Below are positions 15,848-24,743 of a stretch of 64,000 nucleotides of DNA, one piece after another. This stretch comes from Bradyrhizobium sp. DOA9 (GTDB lineage: Bacteria > Pseudomonadota > Alphaproteobacteria > Rhizobiales > Xanthobacteraceae). The translations under genes were made by a program, and so were the position numbers. The notes beneath the pieces were generated by a model. It saw nothing but the letters and a program-made list of their open reading frames with translations, had not been told where the DNA came from and searched no databases. Position 1 is the stretch's first letter; every line of letters starts with the position of its first letter. Where the stretch lies: assembly GCF_000617845.2 (NCBI RefSeq), contig NZ_DF820425.1, positions 3,771,725-3,835,724 on the forward strand. The letters run 5' to 3'.

Positions 15848-16483
15848 TCAGAACTCGACGCCGGCCTGCGCCTTGATGCCGGAACGGAAGGGATGCTTGA
15901 CCAGCGTCATCTCGGTGACGAGGTCGGCGATCTCGATCAGCTCGTCCTTGGCGTTGCGGCCGGTGAGCACGACATGCGTCATCGCAGGCTTCTGCGTCGT
16001 CAGGAACTCCACCACCTCGGCGATGTCGAGATAGTCGTAGCGGAGCGCGATGTTGATCTCGTCGAGCACGACCATGCGCAAGCTCTCATCGAGGATCAGC
16101 TCCTTGGCCTTCTCCCAGCCGGCGCGCGCGGCGGCGATGTCGCGAGCGCGGTCCTGCGTCTCCCAGGTAAAACCTTCGCCCATCGCGTGGAACTGACAGA
16201 GATCGCCGAAATGGCCGGTGAGCAGGCGCCGTTCGCCGGTATCCCAGGCGCCCTTGATGAATTGCACGACGGCGCAAGGGAAGCCGTGCGCGACACAGCG
16301 GACGATCATGCCGAAGGCCGAGGAGGATTTTCCCTTGCCTGCGCCGGTATGGACGATGATCAGGCCCTTTTCGCCGCTCTTGGTCGCCATGATCTTGTCG
16401 CGGGCGGCCTTCTTCTTCGCCATTTTCTGGGCATGCCTGGTGTCGGTTTCCTCTGCTGTTTGGGTATCCGGTTCAGGCGTCAT
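15848..16483 (-). CDS. cobO: Cob(I)yrinic acid a,c-diamide adenosyltransferase
   Basis: A 211-residue CobO/BtuR/CobA-type enzyme. P-loop HTGAGKGKSSSAFG is followed by VQFIKGAW, VVLDEINIAL and the VVLTGRNA segment. It transfers the adenosyl group of ATP to cob(I)yrinic acid a,c-diamide. I set the start at the ATG at 16483, which gives the usual family length; the frame is open to 16810 but that extension is merely the complement of the riboswitch region. It is divergent from the riboswitch-led operon and is followed by cobQ. Confidence 0.95.
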   Translation of the reverse strand: MTPEPDTQTAEETDTRHAQKMAKKKAARDKIMATKSGEKGLIIVHTGAGKGKSSSAFGMIVRCVAHGFPCAVVQFIKGAWDTGERRLLTGHFGDLCQFHAMGEGFTWETQDRARDIAAARAGWEKAKELILDESLRMVVLDEINIALRYDYLDIAEVVEFLTTQKPAMTHVVLTGRNAKDELIEIADLVTEMTLVKHPFRSGIKAQAGVEF

Positions 16484-16512
16484 GGGACCCGGTCCTTCGG
16501 CTTGACAAGTGG

Positions 16513-16535
16513 CGGCCACCGGCAAATGGTGGCCG
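16513..16535. repeat. Eight-base GC-rich dyad between cobO and the first riboswitch
   Basis: CGGCCACC at 16513-16520 and GGTGGCCG at 16528-16535 form a perfect inverted repeat with a seven-base loop. It sits 29 bases ahead of the cobO start and right at the 5' edge of the riboswitch, next to a TTGACA at 16503-16508. It could be an operator or a 5' stem of the riboswitch transcript. Confidence 0.45.
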
Positions 16536-16730
16536 GGCGTTGGTTCCTGTCCTATGACAGGCGAAGAGGGAATGCGATAGGGTCCGAATCGGCAAGATTG
16601 GGATCCAAACTGCAGCCGCCCCCGCGACCGTGACCGGAGAGATGCCCGAAGCCACTGATTCCCTAGGGAATCGGGAAGGCGGGGATCGAAGGGTGAAAAC
16701 CCTGCTCCGCAAGCCGGGAGACCTGCCAGC
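16536..16730 (+). promoter_or_regulatory. Cobalamin riboswitch 1 (aptamer)
   Basis: The order of conserved class I cobalamin aptamer elements is visible: GGTTCC, a GGGAATGCG segment near 16568, GCAGCCGCCCCCGC at 16612-16625, GCCACTG at 16651-16657, GGGAAGGC around 16673-16680, and the 3' B12 box AGCCGGGAGACCTGCC ending near 16727. It precedes the DUF1636-cobW-cobN-cobG-cobH-cobI-cobJ operon and should reduce expression when adenosylcobalamin is plentiful. Confidence 0.95.
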
Positions 16731-16806
16731 GCGGACGAGTTTTGGACCGGCGGACGGGGTGTTCCGCGACGGGGAAGCGGGCCTTTCGAAAAATGGTCCG
16801 TGCGCC

Positions 16807-16842
16807 TCATCGCCTCCCGCTGTTATCTGGAAGAGGCGATGA
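16807..16842 (+). promoter_or_regulatory. Start-site-sequestering hairpin (expression platform of riboswitch 1)
   Basis: TCATCGCCTC at 16807-16816 is the exact reverse complement of GAGGCGATGA at 16833-16842, a ten-base stem with a 16-base loop. The right arm contains the GAGG ribosome-binding site and the ATG (16839) of the first gene. When formed, it would hide both, which points to control of translation. It also supports the ATG at 16839 as the true start. Confidence 0.85.
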
Positions 16843-17213
16843 CCGTCACACTTCATGTCTGCATCACCTGCCGCGCCGGCCAGACGCTGGGCGAGGGCGA
16901 GACGACGCCCGGCAAGCGCCTGCATGGCGCGATTCTCGAGGCCGGCGTGCCCGAGGGCGTCAGCGTGGTTCCCGTCGAATGCCTGTCGGCCTGCAGCCAG
17001 GGCTGCTCGGTCGCGCTCAGCGCGCCCGGCCGCTGGTCCTATGTCTATGGCCGCTTGTCCGACGCGAATGCGCAGGACGTGGTCGCAGGCGCTGCGGCCT
17101 ATGCGGCCGCGCCGGATGGCATCGTGCCCTGGCGCAGCCGGCCGGAAATCTTCCGCAAGCAGTCGCTTGCCCGCATTCCCCCCATAGCCGTCGTGCCGGA
17201 GGCCGCCGAATGA
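16839..17213 (+). CDS. DUF1636 small Cys-rich, ferredoxin-like protein at the head of the cobalamin operon
   Basis: A 124-residue protein of the DUF1636 family. Five cysteines are conserved-looking: C8-x2-C11 near the N terminus and C48-x3-C52-x3-C56, an arrangement like thioredoxin-fold [2Fe-2S] ferredoxins. Its function is not established; I infer metal or electron handling for cobalt insertion, because it is the first gene after the riboswitch and its stop overlaps the ATG of cobW, followed by cobN. The start at 16839 is the ATG enclosed by the sequestering hairpin. Confidence 0.85.
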   Translation: MTVTLHVCITCRAGQTLGEGETTPGKRLHGAILEAGVPEGVSVVPVECLSACSQGCSVALSAPGRWSYVYGRLSDANAQDVVAGAAAYAAAPDGIVPWRSRPEIFRKQSLARIPPIAVVPEAAE

Positions 17214-18244
17214 ACTCGCTCGCAAAAGTCCCGGTCACGGTGGTCACCGGCTTCCTCGGCTCCGGCAAGACGACGCTGATCCAGCATCTGCTCAGCAACG
17301 CCGGCGGCAAGAAGCTCGCCGTGCTCGTCAACGAGTTCGGCAGCGAGGGCGTCGATGGCGAGATCCTGAAGTCATGCGCCGATGCGAACTGCCCGGAGGA
17401 GAACATCGTCGAGCTCGCCAATGGCTGCATCTGCTGCACGGTCGCCGACGATTTCATTCCGACGATGGAGCAATTGCTGGCGCGCCCGGTGCGGCCCGAT
17501 CACATCCTGATCGAGACCTCGGGCCTGGCACTGCCGAAGCCGCTGTTGAAGGCGTTCGACTGGCCGGAGATCCGCTCGCGCATCACGGTCGACGGCGTGA
17601 TCGCGCTCGCCGATGCCGAGGCTGTCGCCGCCGGCCGCTTCGCACCCGATCCGGCGGCGGTCGAGGCGCAGCGCGCGGCGGACGACAATCTCGATCACGA
17701 GACGCCGCTGTCGGAAGTGTTCGAGGACCAGATCGCCTGCGCGGACATCGTGCTGCTGACCAAGGCCGATCTTGCGGGCGCGGCCGGCATCGAAGCCGCA
17801 AAGGCGGCGATCACCGCCGAGATGCCGCGCCGCGTGCCGATGCTTTCAGTCACCGACGGCGCGATCGATGCGCGCGTCATCCTCGGGCTCGGTGCTGCCG
17901 CCGAGAACGATCTTGCCGCGCGGCCCTCGCATCATGACGGCGAAGAGGAGCACGAGCATGACGACTTTGCTTCGGTCGTGATCGAGCTTCCGGAGGTCGC
18001 TGACGTCGATGCGCTGGTCGCATCGGTCCAGAAGCTGGCGCGCGAGCAGAACGTGCTGCGGGCCAAGGGCTATATCGCGGTCGCGGGCAAGCCGATGCGG
18101 CTGTTGCTGCAGGCGGTCGGCGAGCGCGTGCGCCATCAGTTCGACAAGCCATGGGGCGCGGGTCTCAGGCAGTCGAAGCTCGTCGTGATCGGCGAGCACG
18201 GCGATATCGACGAGGCTGCGATCAAGGCGGGATTGGGAGTCTGA
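17210..18244 (+). CDS. cobW: CobW-family GTPase, putative cobalt chaperone
   Basis: A 344-residue G3E GTPase. Walker A GFLGSGKTT (residues 14-22), the metal-binding CxCC motif NGCICC (73-76), the guanine motif TKAD and a His/Glu-rich stretch (SHHDGEEEHEHDD, about 238-250) are all visible. CobW proteins are thought to load Co(II) into the cobaltochelatase. The ATG at 17210 overlaps the DUF1636 stop; the stop overlaps the cobN ATG. This order supports delivery of cobalt to CobN. Confidence 0.95.
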   Translation: MNSLAKVPVTVVTGFLGSGKTTLIQHLLSNAGGKKLAVLVNEFGSEGVDGEILKSCADANCPEENIVELANGCICCTVADDFIPTMEQLLARPVRPDHILIETSGLALPKPLLKAFDWPEIRSRITVDGVIALADAEAVAAGRFAPDPAAVEAQRAADDNLDHETPLSEVFEDQIACADIVLLTKADLAGAAGIEAAKAAITAEMPRRVPMLSVTDGAIDARVILGLGAAAENDLAARPSHHDGEEEHEHDDFASVVIELPEVADVDALVASVQKLAREQNVLRAKGYIAVAGKPMRLLLQAVGERVRHQFDKPWGAGLRQSKLVVIGEHGDIDEAAIKAGLGV

Positions 18245-21200
18245 TGCACGTCGTCTTCCGCGAGAGCCGCGGTCTCGAGGAGACCGCGACGCCAAGAGAC
18301 ATCGGCCAGGACCCGGCCGATCTCGTGGTGCTCTCGTATTCGGATTCCGACCTTGCCGCGTTTGCGGCCGGCTGGCGGCGCGGCCGCAGCAGCCTGCCGT
18401 CGCTGCGGCTCGCCAATCTCGCCGAGCTGCGTCATCCGCTGTCGGTCGACACCTATATCGAGCGCACGCTGGCTCAGGCGCGCGGCATCTTGGTGCGCCT
18501 GATCGGCGGTGAATCCTATTGGCCCTATGGGCTCGCAGCGCTGCAGCAACTCGCGAAGGACCGCAACATCGTGCTCGCCGTGCTGCCGGCCGACGGCCGC
18601 GACGACACGCGGCTCGATGAGTATTCGACCCTGCCGGTCTCGACGCTGCGCCGGCTCAAGGTGCTCTGCGACACTGGCGGCCCGGTCGCGGCGCAAGCGG
18701 CGATCGCGCAGCTCGCGCTGGCCTCGGGTCTCTATGCCGGGCCTGTCATCGGCGAGATGACCGTGCCCGAGATGGGATTTTACGATCCCGCGCGCGGCGT
18801 CATTGCTACGCCGGCAGCCGGAGCGAAGCCGCTCGCGCTCGTGACGTTCTATCGCTCCTATCTCACCGCCGCGGACACCGGGCCCGTCGATGCGCTGATC
18901 GCAGCGTTGCGCGAGAAGGGTTTTGACGCCTATGGCGCCTTCGTCACCTCGCTGAGGGCTCCAGGCGTCGCCGATTGGCTGCGCACGTATCTTGCGCAAA
19001 ATCCGGCGGCTGCGATCGTCAACGCGACGGCGTTCTCGGCCGTGGGCGACGACGGCACGACGCCGTTCGATACCGCATCCTGTCCCGTGTTCCAGGTCGC
19101 ACTCTCCACGGCGCGGCGCGAGGACTGGGCGACCTCGCTGCGTGGCCTGTCGCCCGGCGATCTCGCGATGCATGTGGTGCTGCCCGAGGTCGACGGCCGC
19201 GTCTTCACTGGTGTCGTGAGCTTCAAGTCGGCGGCAGAGCGCGATGCCGATCTGCAGTTCTCGCATCTGGCGCACCGGCCGGACGAAGCGCGTGTGAAAG
19301 CGGTCGCCGCGCGTGTCGCGGCCTGGCAGCGTCTTGCGGAAACGCCGGCTGCCGGGAAGCGTGCCGCGATCGTGCTCTCGAACTATCCGGGGCGTCCGCA
19401 TCAGATCGCGCATGCGGTCGGTCTCGATGCGCTGGCCTCGATCGAGGCGCTGGTGTCCGATCTCGGTCAGGCCGGCTTCGAAATTGCGCCCGTTCATGCG
19501 CTCGGCAAGACGCTGCTGAAGCAGAGCTTGACCTGGAGCATTCCCGACTATCGCGCGGCGCTCTCGCGTTTGCCCCAATCCTTGCAGGATGATCTCTCGC
19601 AAGCCTGGGGCGCGCCGGAGACCGATCCGGACTGCCGCGACGGCACGTTCCATTTCGCGGCCATCGCAAGCGGCCAATCGATCATCGCGGTCCAGCCCGA
19701 GCGCGGCGATGCGGCCACGCGCGATGCCGATTATCACGATCTCGCCCGCACGCCGCGCCATGCTTACGTCGCGTTCTATCTCTGGCTTCGCGAGCAGGGG
19801 ATCGATGCCGTCGTGCATATGGGCGCGCATGGCACGCTGGAATGGCTGCCCGGCAAATCCGTCGCGCTGTCGTCGTCGTGCTGGCCGGAAGCGCTGATCG
19901 GCGATCTCCCCGTCATTTATCCCTTCATCGTCAACGATCCCGGCGAGGCCGCGCAGGCCAAGCGCCGTATCGGTGCCGTCACCATCGGCCATCTGCCGCC
20001 GCCGCTGGAGACATCCGCGGTGCCGGAAGGCCTGCGCCGGCTCGAACGCCTGCTCGACGAATATTCCACTGCTGACGGACTCGATCCCGCCCGTCGTCAG
20101 CGCCTGATTGCGGCGATCCGCGACGAGGCGCGCGCGGCAGGTCTCGAAGCCGATCTCGGTCTGGATGCCTCGGCCGCGCCGGCCGAAGCCATCCCGCGGA
20201 TCGATCGCTTCGTCTGCGATCTCAAGGAGAGCCAGTTCGGCGACGGCCTGCACGTGTTCGGCCGCGGCGCCTGCGGCGACGCCGAGCGCGATGCGCTGCG
20301 TGTGGCGCTTGCCGGCCGGCGCGTTGCGCCGGGGCCGTCGGGCTCACCCTATCGCGGGCGACAGGACGTGCTGCCGACCGGGCGCAATCTCTTCGCCGTC
20401 GACCCCCGCGCGGTGCCGACGCCGTCGGCGCATGCGCAGGGGATAAAACTCGCCGAAGAGCTGCTGCGCCGTCACCTGCAGGATCACGGCGACTGGCCGA
20501 AGGGCCTCGTCGTCGATCTCTGGGGCTCGGCGACGATACGCACCGCGGGCGAGGAGTTCGCGATGGCGCTGCATCTGGCCGGCCTCGCGCCGCGCTGGGA
20601 TCATGCCTCCGGCCGCGTCACCGGTTACGACATCATCGCGCCGGCCGAGCTCGGACGCCCGCGCATCGACGTCACGCTGCGCGTATCCGGCCTGTTCCGC
20701 GATGTCTTCGCGCCTCTGGCGCAATTGTTCGAAGCCGCCGCCGAGGCGCTCGCCGCGCGCGAGGAGGAGGGCGAGGAGAATCCGTATCGCCACCGCGCGT
20801 CCCGCGTTTTCGCGCCACGGCCCGGACAATACGGAGTCGGCCTCTCGGCGATCCCGGATGCCTTTACGCCGGAGACGCGCGAGGCCGCCGGCGAAGCCTG
20901 GCTGTCGGCATCATCCTGGGCGTTCTCTGCCGATGGCGCGATGCAGCCGGATCGCGCCGGCATCGAACAGCGTCTCGCATCGGCCGACGCTTTTGTCCAT
21001 GTCCAGGACCTGCCCGAAACCGATCTGCTGCTGGCTGCCGATTATGCCGCGCATGAGGCAGGTGTTGCTGCGGCAGCCGCGCATCTCGGCGCAGGCGCGC
21101 CGTCGCTGTACCACCTCGACACGACGCGCCCCGCCGAGCCGCATGCGCGGACGCTGACCGAAGAAATCTCGCGTGTCGTGCGGGCACGCGCGGCCAATCC

Positions 21201-21489
21201 GGCCTGGATCGCCGGCATGATGCGCCACGGCTTTCGCGGCGCCGCCGAGATCACCGCGACGCTTGAGCACATGGCCGCCTTCGCGCATCTCGCCGGCGCC
21301 GTGCCGCCGCATCTGTTCGACCTCTATTACGACGCGACGCTCGGCAATGACGACGTCCGCGCCTTCATGGCGCGCGAGAATCCGGCGGCGCTGGCCGCAA
21401 TGGAAACCTGCTTCACGCGCCTGCACGAGGCTTCGCTGTGGCGAACCCGGCGCAATTCGATCGCGGCGGCGCTGCGGGAGGCCTCATGA
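18244..21489 (+). CDS. cobN: Cobaltochelatase large subunit CobN
   Basis: A 1081-residue CobN/magnesium chelatase H-like protein that binds hydrogenobyrinic acid a,c-diamide and inserts Co(II) together with CobS and CobT. Family blocks include GGESYWPYG, VHMGAHGTLEWLPGK (porphyrinoid-site histidines), PFIVNDPGEAAQAKRR and the late LFDLYYDATLGNDDVRAFM. The ATG at 18244 overlaps the cobW stop (TGATG). CobS and CobT subunits are not in this window, so they must be encoded elsewhere. The protein is somewhat shorter than the P. denitrificans CobN. Confidence 0.96.
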   Translation: MHVVFRESRGLEETATPRDIGQDPADLVVLSYSDSDLAAFAAGWRRGRSSLPSLRLANLAELRHPLSVDTYIERTLAQARGILVRLIGGESYWPYGLAALQQLAKDRNIVLAVLPADGRDDTRLDEYSTLPVSTLRRLKVLCDTGGPVAAQAAIAQLALASGLYAGPVIGEMTVPEMGFYDPARGVIATPAAGAKPLALVTFYRSYLTAADTGPVDALIAALREKGFDAYGAFVTSLRAPGVADWLRTYLAQNPAAAIVNATAFSAVGDDGTTPFDTASCPVFQVALSTARREDWATSLRGLSPGDLAMHVVLPEVDGRVFTGVVSFKSAAERDADLQFSHLAHRPDEARVKAVAARVAAWQRLAETPAAGKRAAIVLSNYPGRPHQIAHAVGLDALASIEALVSDLGQAGFEIAPVHALGKTLLKQSLTWSIPDYRAALSRLPQSLQDDLSQAWGAPETDPDCRDGTFHFAAIASGQSIIAVQPERGDAATRDADYHDLARTPRHAYVAFYLWLREQGIDAVVHMGAHGTLEWLPGKSVALSSSCWPEALIGDLPVIYPFIVNDPGEAAQAKRRIGAVTIGHLPPPLETSAVPEGLRRLERLLDEYSTADGLDPARRQRLIAAIRDEARAAGLEADLGLDASAAPAEAIPRIDRFVCDLKESQFGDGLHVFGRGACGDAERDALRVALAGRRVAPGPSGSPYRGRQDVLPTGRNLFAVDPRAVPTPSAHAQGIKLAEELLRRHLQDHGDWPKGLVVDLWGSATIRTAGEEFAMALHLAGLAPRWDHASGRVTGYDIIAPAELGRPRIDVTLRVSGLFRDVFAPLAQLFEAAAEALAAREEEGEENPYRHRASRVFAPRPGQYGVGLSAIPDAFTPETREAAGEAWLSASSWAFSADGAMQPDRAGIEQRLASADAFVHVQDLPETDLLLAADYAAHEAGVAAAAAHLGAGAPSLYHLDTTRPAEPHARTLTEEISRVVRARAANPAWIAGMMRHGFRGAAEITATLEHMAAFAHLAGAVPPHLFDLYYDATLGNDDVRAFMARENPAALAAMETCFTRLHEASLWRTRRNSIAAALREAS

Positions 21490-22649
21490 GCGCGGCCTCG
21501 GTCAAGGGCTGGTGTCCCGGCGCGCTGCGCCCGATGCAATCGGGCGACGGCCTTGTGGTGCGCGTGCGCCCGTTCGGCGGACGCCTTGAAGCACCACAAA
21601 TCTCCGGGCTCGCGGAACTCGCTGAACGCTTCGGCAATGGTCTGATCGACGTCACGAGCCGGGCCAACCTGCAGATCCGGGGCGTCAAGGAGGACGGCCA
21701 TCGGCCGCTGCTCGACGGTCTTGCGCGATTGGCACTGCTCGATCCCGACGCCGATATCGAAGCCAGGCGCAACATCCTGGTGACGCCGTTCTGGAGCAGC
21801 GGCGACGAAACCCAATCGCTTGCGGCGGAGCTCGAGGAGGCGCTTGCCGATAGCGGCCTCGCGCTTCCCACCAAGTTCGGCTTCGCCATCGATGACGGAC
21901 GGTCGCGCGTTCTCGCCGCCGATTCCGCCGACATCCGCATCGAGCGCGACCGCTCGGGCGCTCTCCTGGTGCGCGCCGACGGCGCCAGGCTCGGCCGTTC
22001 CGTCGATCGCGGCCAGGCTGTGAGCGCGGCGCTGGCGCTCGCAAGCTGGTTCCTCATCTCCGGCGGTGTGAAGGACGGGCGTGGGCGCATGGCAGCCCAC
22101 ATCGCATCCGGCGCCGGGTTGCCTCAATCGTTGCGCGGCGAGACCGAGCCGGCGCCGGTGATGGCCGCGGTGCGGCCCGGGCAGTATCCGCAAGGCGCCA
22201 TGGTCGGCGTCGCGTTCGGGCAGATGCTGCACACGACGCTGCAGCAATTCGCGGCCTGCGGCCATGCGCTGCGCATGACGCCGTGGCGGATGGTGTTGAG
22301 CGAGGGCAAGCGCGAGATGCCGAGCGGGGCGGGCCTCATCACCGAGCCGTTCGATCCTGCGTTGCGCGTCATCGCCTGCAGCGGTGCGCCGCGCTGCCGC
22401 GAAGCCCATGCCGATACGCGTGCGCTCGCAGCAGCGCTCGCGCCGCGCATCGCTGCCGATGCGCGCCTCCACGTGTCCGGTTGCGGCAAGGGCTGCGCCC
22501 ATTCCGGCACGGCTGCGGTTACGCTGGTGGCGACGCGCGCCGGTTTCGATCTCGTCCGCGACGGGTCGACGCGTGACGAGCCGGCCCTGCGCGGCCTGAA
22601 TGGGGCCGACATCGTCAGCGATCCCTCCATCCTCGTGGGAGGGAACTGA
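21486..22649 (+). CDS. cobG: Precorrin-3B synthase
   Basis: A 387-residue member of the nitrite/sulfite reductase-like family. The Fe-S/siroheme cysteines are seen as CSGAPRC and GCGKGC; IDVTSRANLQIRG is the typical ferredoxin-like half domain. It uses O2 to hydroxylate precorrin-3A and form the gamma-lactone, a hallmark of the aerobic pathway. The ATG at 21486 overlaps the cobN stop. Confidence 0.95.
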   Translation: MSAASVKGWCPGALRPMQSGDGLVVRVRPFGGRLEAPQISGLAELAERFGNGLIDVTSRANLQIRGVKEDGHRPLLDGLARLALLDPDADIEARRNILVTPFWSSGDETQSLAAELEEALADSGLALPTKFGFAIDDGRSRVLAADSADIRIERDRSGALLVRADGARLGRSVDRGQAVSAALALASWFLISGGVKDGRGRMAAHIASGAGLPQSLRGETEPAPVMAAVRPGQYPQGAMVGVAFGQMLHTTLQQFAACGHALRMTPWRMVLSEGKREMPSGAGLITEPFDPALRVIACSGAPRCREAHADTRALAAALAPRIAADARLHVSGCGKGCAHSGTAAVTLVATRAGFDLVRDGSTRDEPALRGLNGADIVSDPSILVGGN

Positions 22650-23278
22650 TGCCGCACACCTACGAGACGGACGGCGCTGCGATCTACCGGCAATCCTTCG
22701 CCACCATCCGGGCCGAGGCCGATCTCGCCCGCTTCACGCCGGACGAGGAACAGGTGGTGGTGCGGATGATCCATGCCGCCGGCATGGTCGGCCTGGAAGC
22801 GCATATCCGTTTCACGCCTGGTATGGCGACTGCCGCGCGCGCGGCGTTGCAGAAGGGCGCGCCGATCCTGTGCGATGCGCGCATGGTCTCGGAAGGCATC
22901 ACGCGCGCGAGGCTGCCGGCGGCCAATGCCGTCATCTGCACGCTCGGAGACGAGTCGGTTCCTGCGCTCGCGCAGTCCATGCGCAACACGCGCTCGGCTG
23001 CCGCGCTGGAGCTGTGGCGGCCGCACCTCGACGGCGCGATCGTCGCGATCGGCAATGCCCCGACCGCGCTGTTTCATCTGCTCAACATGCTGGAGGATCG
23101 CGATTGCCCGCGGCCCGCGGCGATCATCGGCTGTCCCGTCGGCTTCGTCGGCGCGGCCGAGTCCAAGGCCGCGCTGATGGCCGATCCGCCGGCGCCTGCG
23201 CTGACCGTCGAAGGCCGCCTCGGCGGCTCCGCCATCACGGTTGCTGCCGTGAATGCGCTGGCGAGCCGGAGCGAATAG
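22649..23278 (+). CDS. cobH: Precorrin-8X methylmutase
   Basis: A 209-residue CobH/CbiC. The catalytic His is H42 in VVRMIHAAGMVGLE; ICDARMVSEGI, AIGNAPTALFHLL and CPVGFVGAAESK are signature blocks. It moves the methyl group from C-11 to C-12 to make hydrogenobyrinic acid. The ATG overlaps the last base of the cobG stop. Confidence 0.97.
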   Translation: MPHTYETDGAAIYRQSFATIRAEADLARFTPDEEQVVVRMIHAAGMVGLEAHIRFTPGMATAARAALQKGAPILCDARMVSEGITRARLPAANAVICTLGDESVPALAQSMRNTRSAAALELWRPHLDGAIVAIGNAPTALFHLLNMLEDRDCPRPAAIIGCPVGFVGAAESKAALMADPPAPALTVEGRLGGSAITVAAVNALASRSE

Positions 23279-23280
23279 AG

Positions 23281-24012
23281 ATGGGACGCATCATCTGCTG
23301 CGGTCTAGGCCCCGGCGATCCCGATATGATGAGCGTGCGCGCCGATCGCACGGTCCGTGGCGCCAGCCACGTCGCCTATTTCCGCAAGAAGGGCAGGCCC
23401 GGTCAGGCGCGCCGCATCGTGGACGGCATGCTGGCGGTCGGTGTCACCGAATATCCGATGGAATATCCTGTGACGACCGAGATCGCGTTCGATAGCGCGG
23501 AATATGTCCAGCTGCTCGCAGGCTTCTACGATGAATGGGCCGAGCGCCTGGCGCGGCTTTCGCGCGCCGTCGACGTCGTCGTGCTGTGCGAGGGCGACCC
23601 TTATTTTTACGGCTCCTTCATGCATCTGCACACGCGTCTGCAAGGCCGCGTAGAGATCGAGGTGATCGCCGGCATTCCCGGCATGGTCGGTTGCTGGAAC
23701 GGCGTCGGGCAGCCGATCGCGCTCGGCGACGACGTGACGACCGTGCTGATGGGCACGCTTGCCGAGGACGAGCTCGAACGCCGCATGCGCGATTCCGATG
23801 CGCTTGTGGTCATGAAGACCGGCCGCAATCTCGCAAAGGTGCGCCGTGCGCTCTTATCTGCAGGGCGGCTGGACGATGCCTGGCTGGTCGAGCGCGGCAC
23901 CATGCCGGGCGAGCGGGTGGTGCGGCTCGCCGAGATCGATGCCGGCGATTGTCCTTATTTCGCGATCGTGCTCGTGCACGGCAAGGGCCGGCATCTGGAC
24001 GCCGCCGAATGA
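23281..24012 (+). CDS. cobI: Precorrin-2 C20-methyltransferase
   Basis: A 243-residue tetrapyrrole methyltransferase (CobI/CbiL). The SAM-binding GLGPGDPDMMSVRA and the VVLCEGDPYFYGSFMHL block identify it. It methylates precorrin-2 at C-20 to give precorrin-3A. The start ATG at 23281 is two bases after the cobH stop; the frame is open further upstream but only as a shadow of cobH. Confidence 0.95.
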   Translation: MGRIICCGLGPGDPDMMSVRADRTVRGASHVAYFRKKGRPGQARRIVDGMLAVGVTEYPMEYPVTTEIAFDSAEYVQLLAGFYDEWAERLARLSRAVDVVVLCEGDPYFYGSFMHLHTRLQGRVEIEVIAGIPGMVGCWNGVGQPIALGDDVTTVLMGTLAEDELERRMRDSDALVVMKTGRNLAKVRRALLSAGRLDDAWLVERGTMPGERVVRLAEIDAGDCPYFAIVLVHGKGRHLDAAE

Positions 24013-24743
24013 CGGGCACGCTGACCATCGCGGGCCTCGGGCCGGGCAGCGACGCGCTGGTGACGCCGGAGGTTTCCGCCGCGCTCGCGGCGGCGACCGA
24101 TATTCTGGGCTATGCGCCCTATGTCGCGCGCGTGCCGTCGCGAGCAGGCCTTACCCTGCATCCCTCCGACAATCGCGAGGAGCTGCAGCGTGCGAGCGAG
24201 GCGTTGCGTCTGGCAGCCGAAGGCGGGCAGGTCGTGGTCGTCTCCTCCGGCGATCCCGGCGTCTTCGCGATGGCCTCCGCCGTGTTCGAGGCGCTCGAGC
24301 AGGCGCCGCAATGGCGGGAGCTGCAGATCCGCGTGCTGCCGGGTATCACGGCGATGCTGGCGGCGGCGGCACGCGCCGGCGCGCCACTCGGCCATGATTT
24401 CTGCGCGATCAACCTGTCCGACAATCTCAAGCCGTGGGCTGTGATCGAGAAGCGCCTGCGCCTCGCGGCGGAAGCCGATTTTGCCATCGCGATGTACAAC
24501 CCGCGCTCGGCGAGCCGGCCGGAAGGATTCGCCCGGGCGCTGGCGGTGCTTCGCGAGGCGGGCTGCGGCGAGCGTCTCGTGATCTTCGCGCGCGCGATCA
24601 GCGCGGTTGATGAAAAGATCGAGATAGTGACGCTGAACCAAGCGACACCCGAGATGGCCGACATGCGCACGCTGGTGATCCTCGGCAATTCGCAGACGCG
24701 CCGCGTCGGCCGCTGGGTCTATGCGCCGAGGCGGGCAGAATGA
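24009..24743 (+). CDS. cobJ: Precorrin-3B C17-methyltransferase
   Basis: A 244-residue tetrapyrrole methyltransferase. GLGPGSDALVTPEV, the VSSGDPGVFAMAS SAM-site segment, GHDFCAINLSD and AMYNPRSASRP are typical of CobJ/CbiH, which contracts the ring while methylating C-17. The ATG at 24009 overlaps the cobI stop. The last 25 bases overlap the 3' end of cobK on the other strand. Confidence 0.95.
   Translation: MTGTLTIAGLGPGSDALVTPEVSAALAAATDILGYAPYVARVPSRAGLTLHPSDNREELQRASEALRLAAEGGQVVVVSSGDPGVFAMASAVFEALEQAPQWRELQIRVLPGITAMLAAAARAGAPLGHDFCAINLSDNLKPWAVIEKRLRLAAEADFAIAMYNPRSASRPEGFARALAVLREAGCGERLVIFARAISAVDEKIEIVTLNQATPEMADMRTLVILGNSQTRRVGRWVYAPRRAE

Noticed and set aside
16484..16810. 109-codon N-terminal extension of cobO
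   Set aside because: It is antisense to riboswitch 1 and would make CobO much longer than the family; an ATG at 16483 gives the right length.
18136..20253. Reverse-strand open frame of 705 codons opposite cobN
   Set aside because: No recognisable motif, and it is fully explained by the cobN codon pattern.
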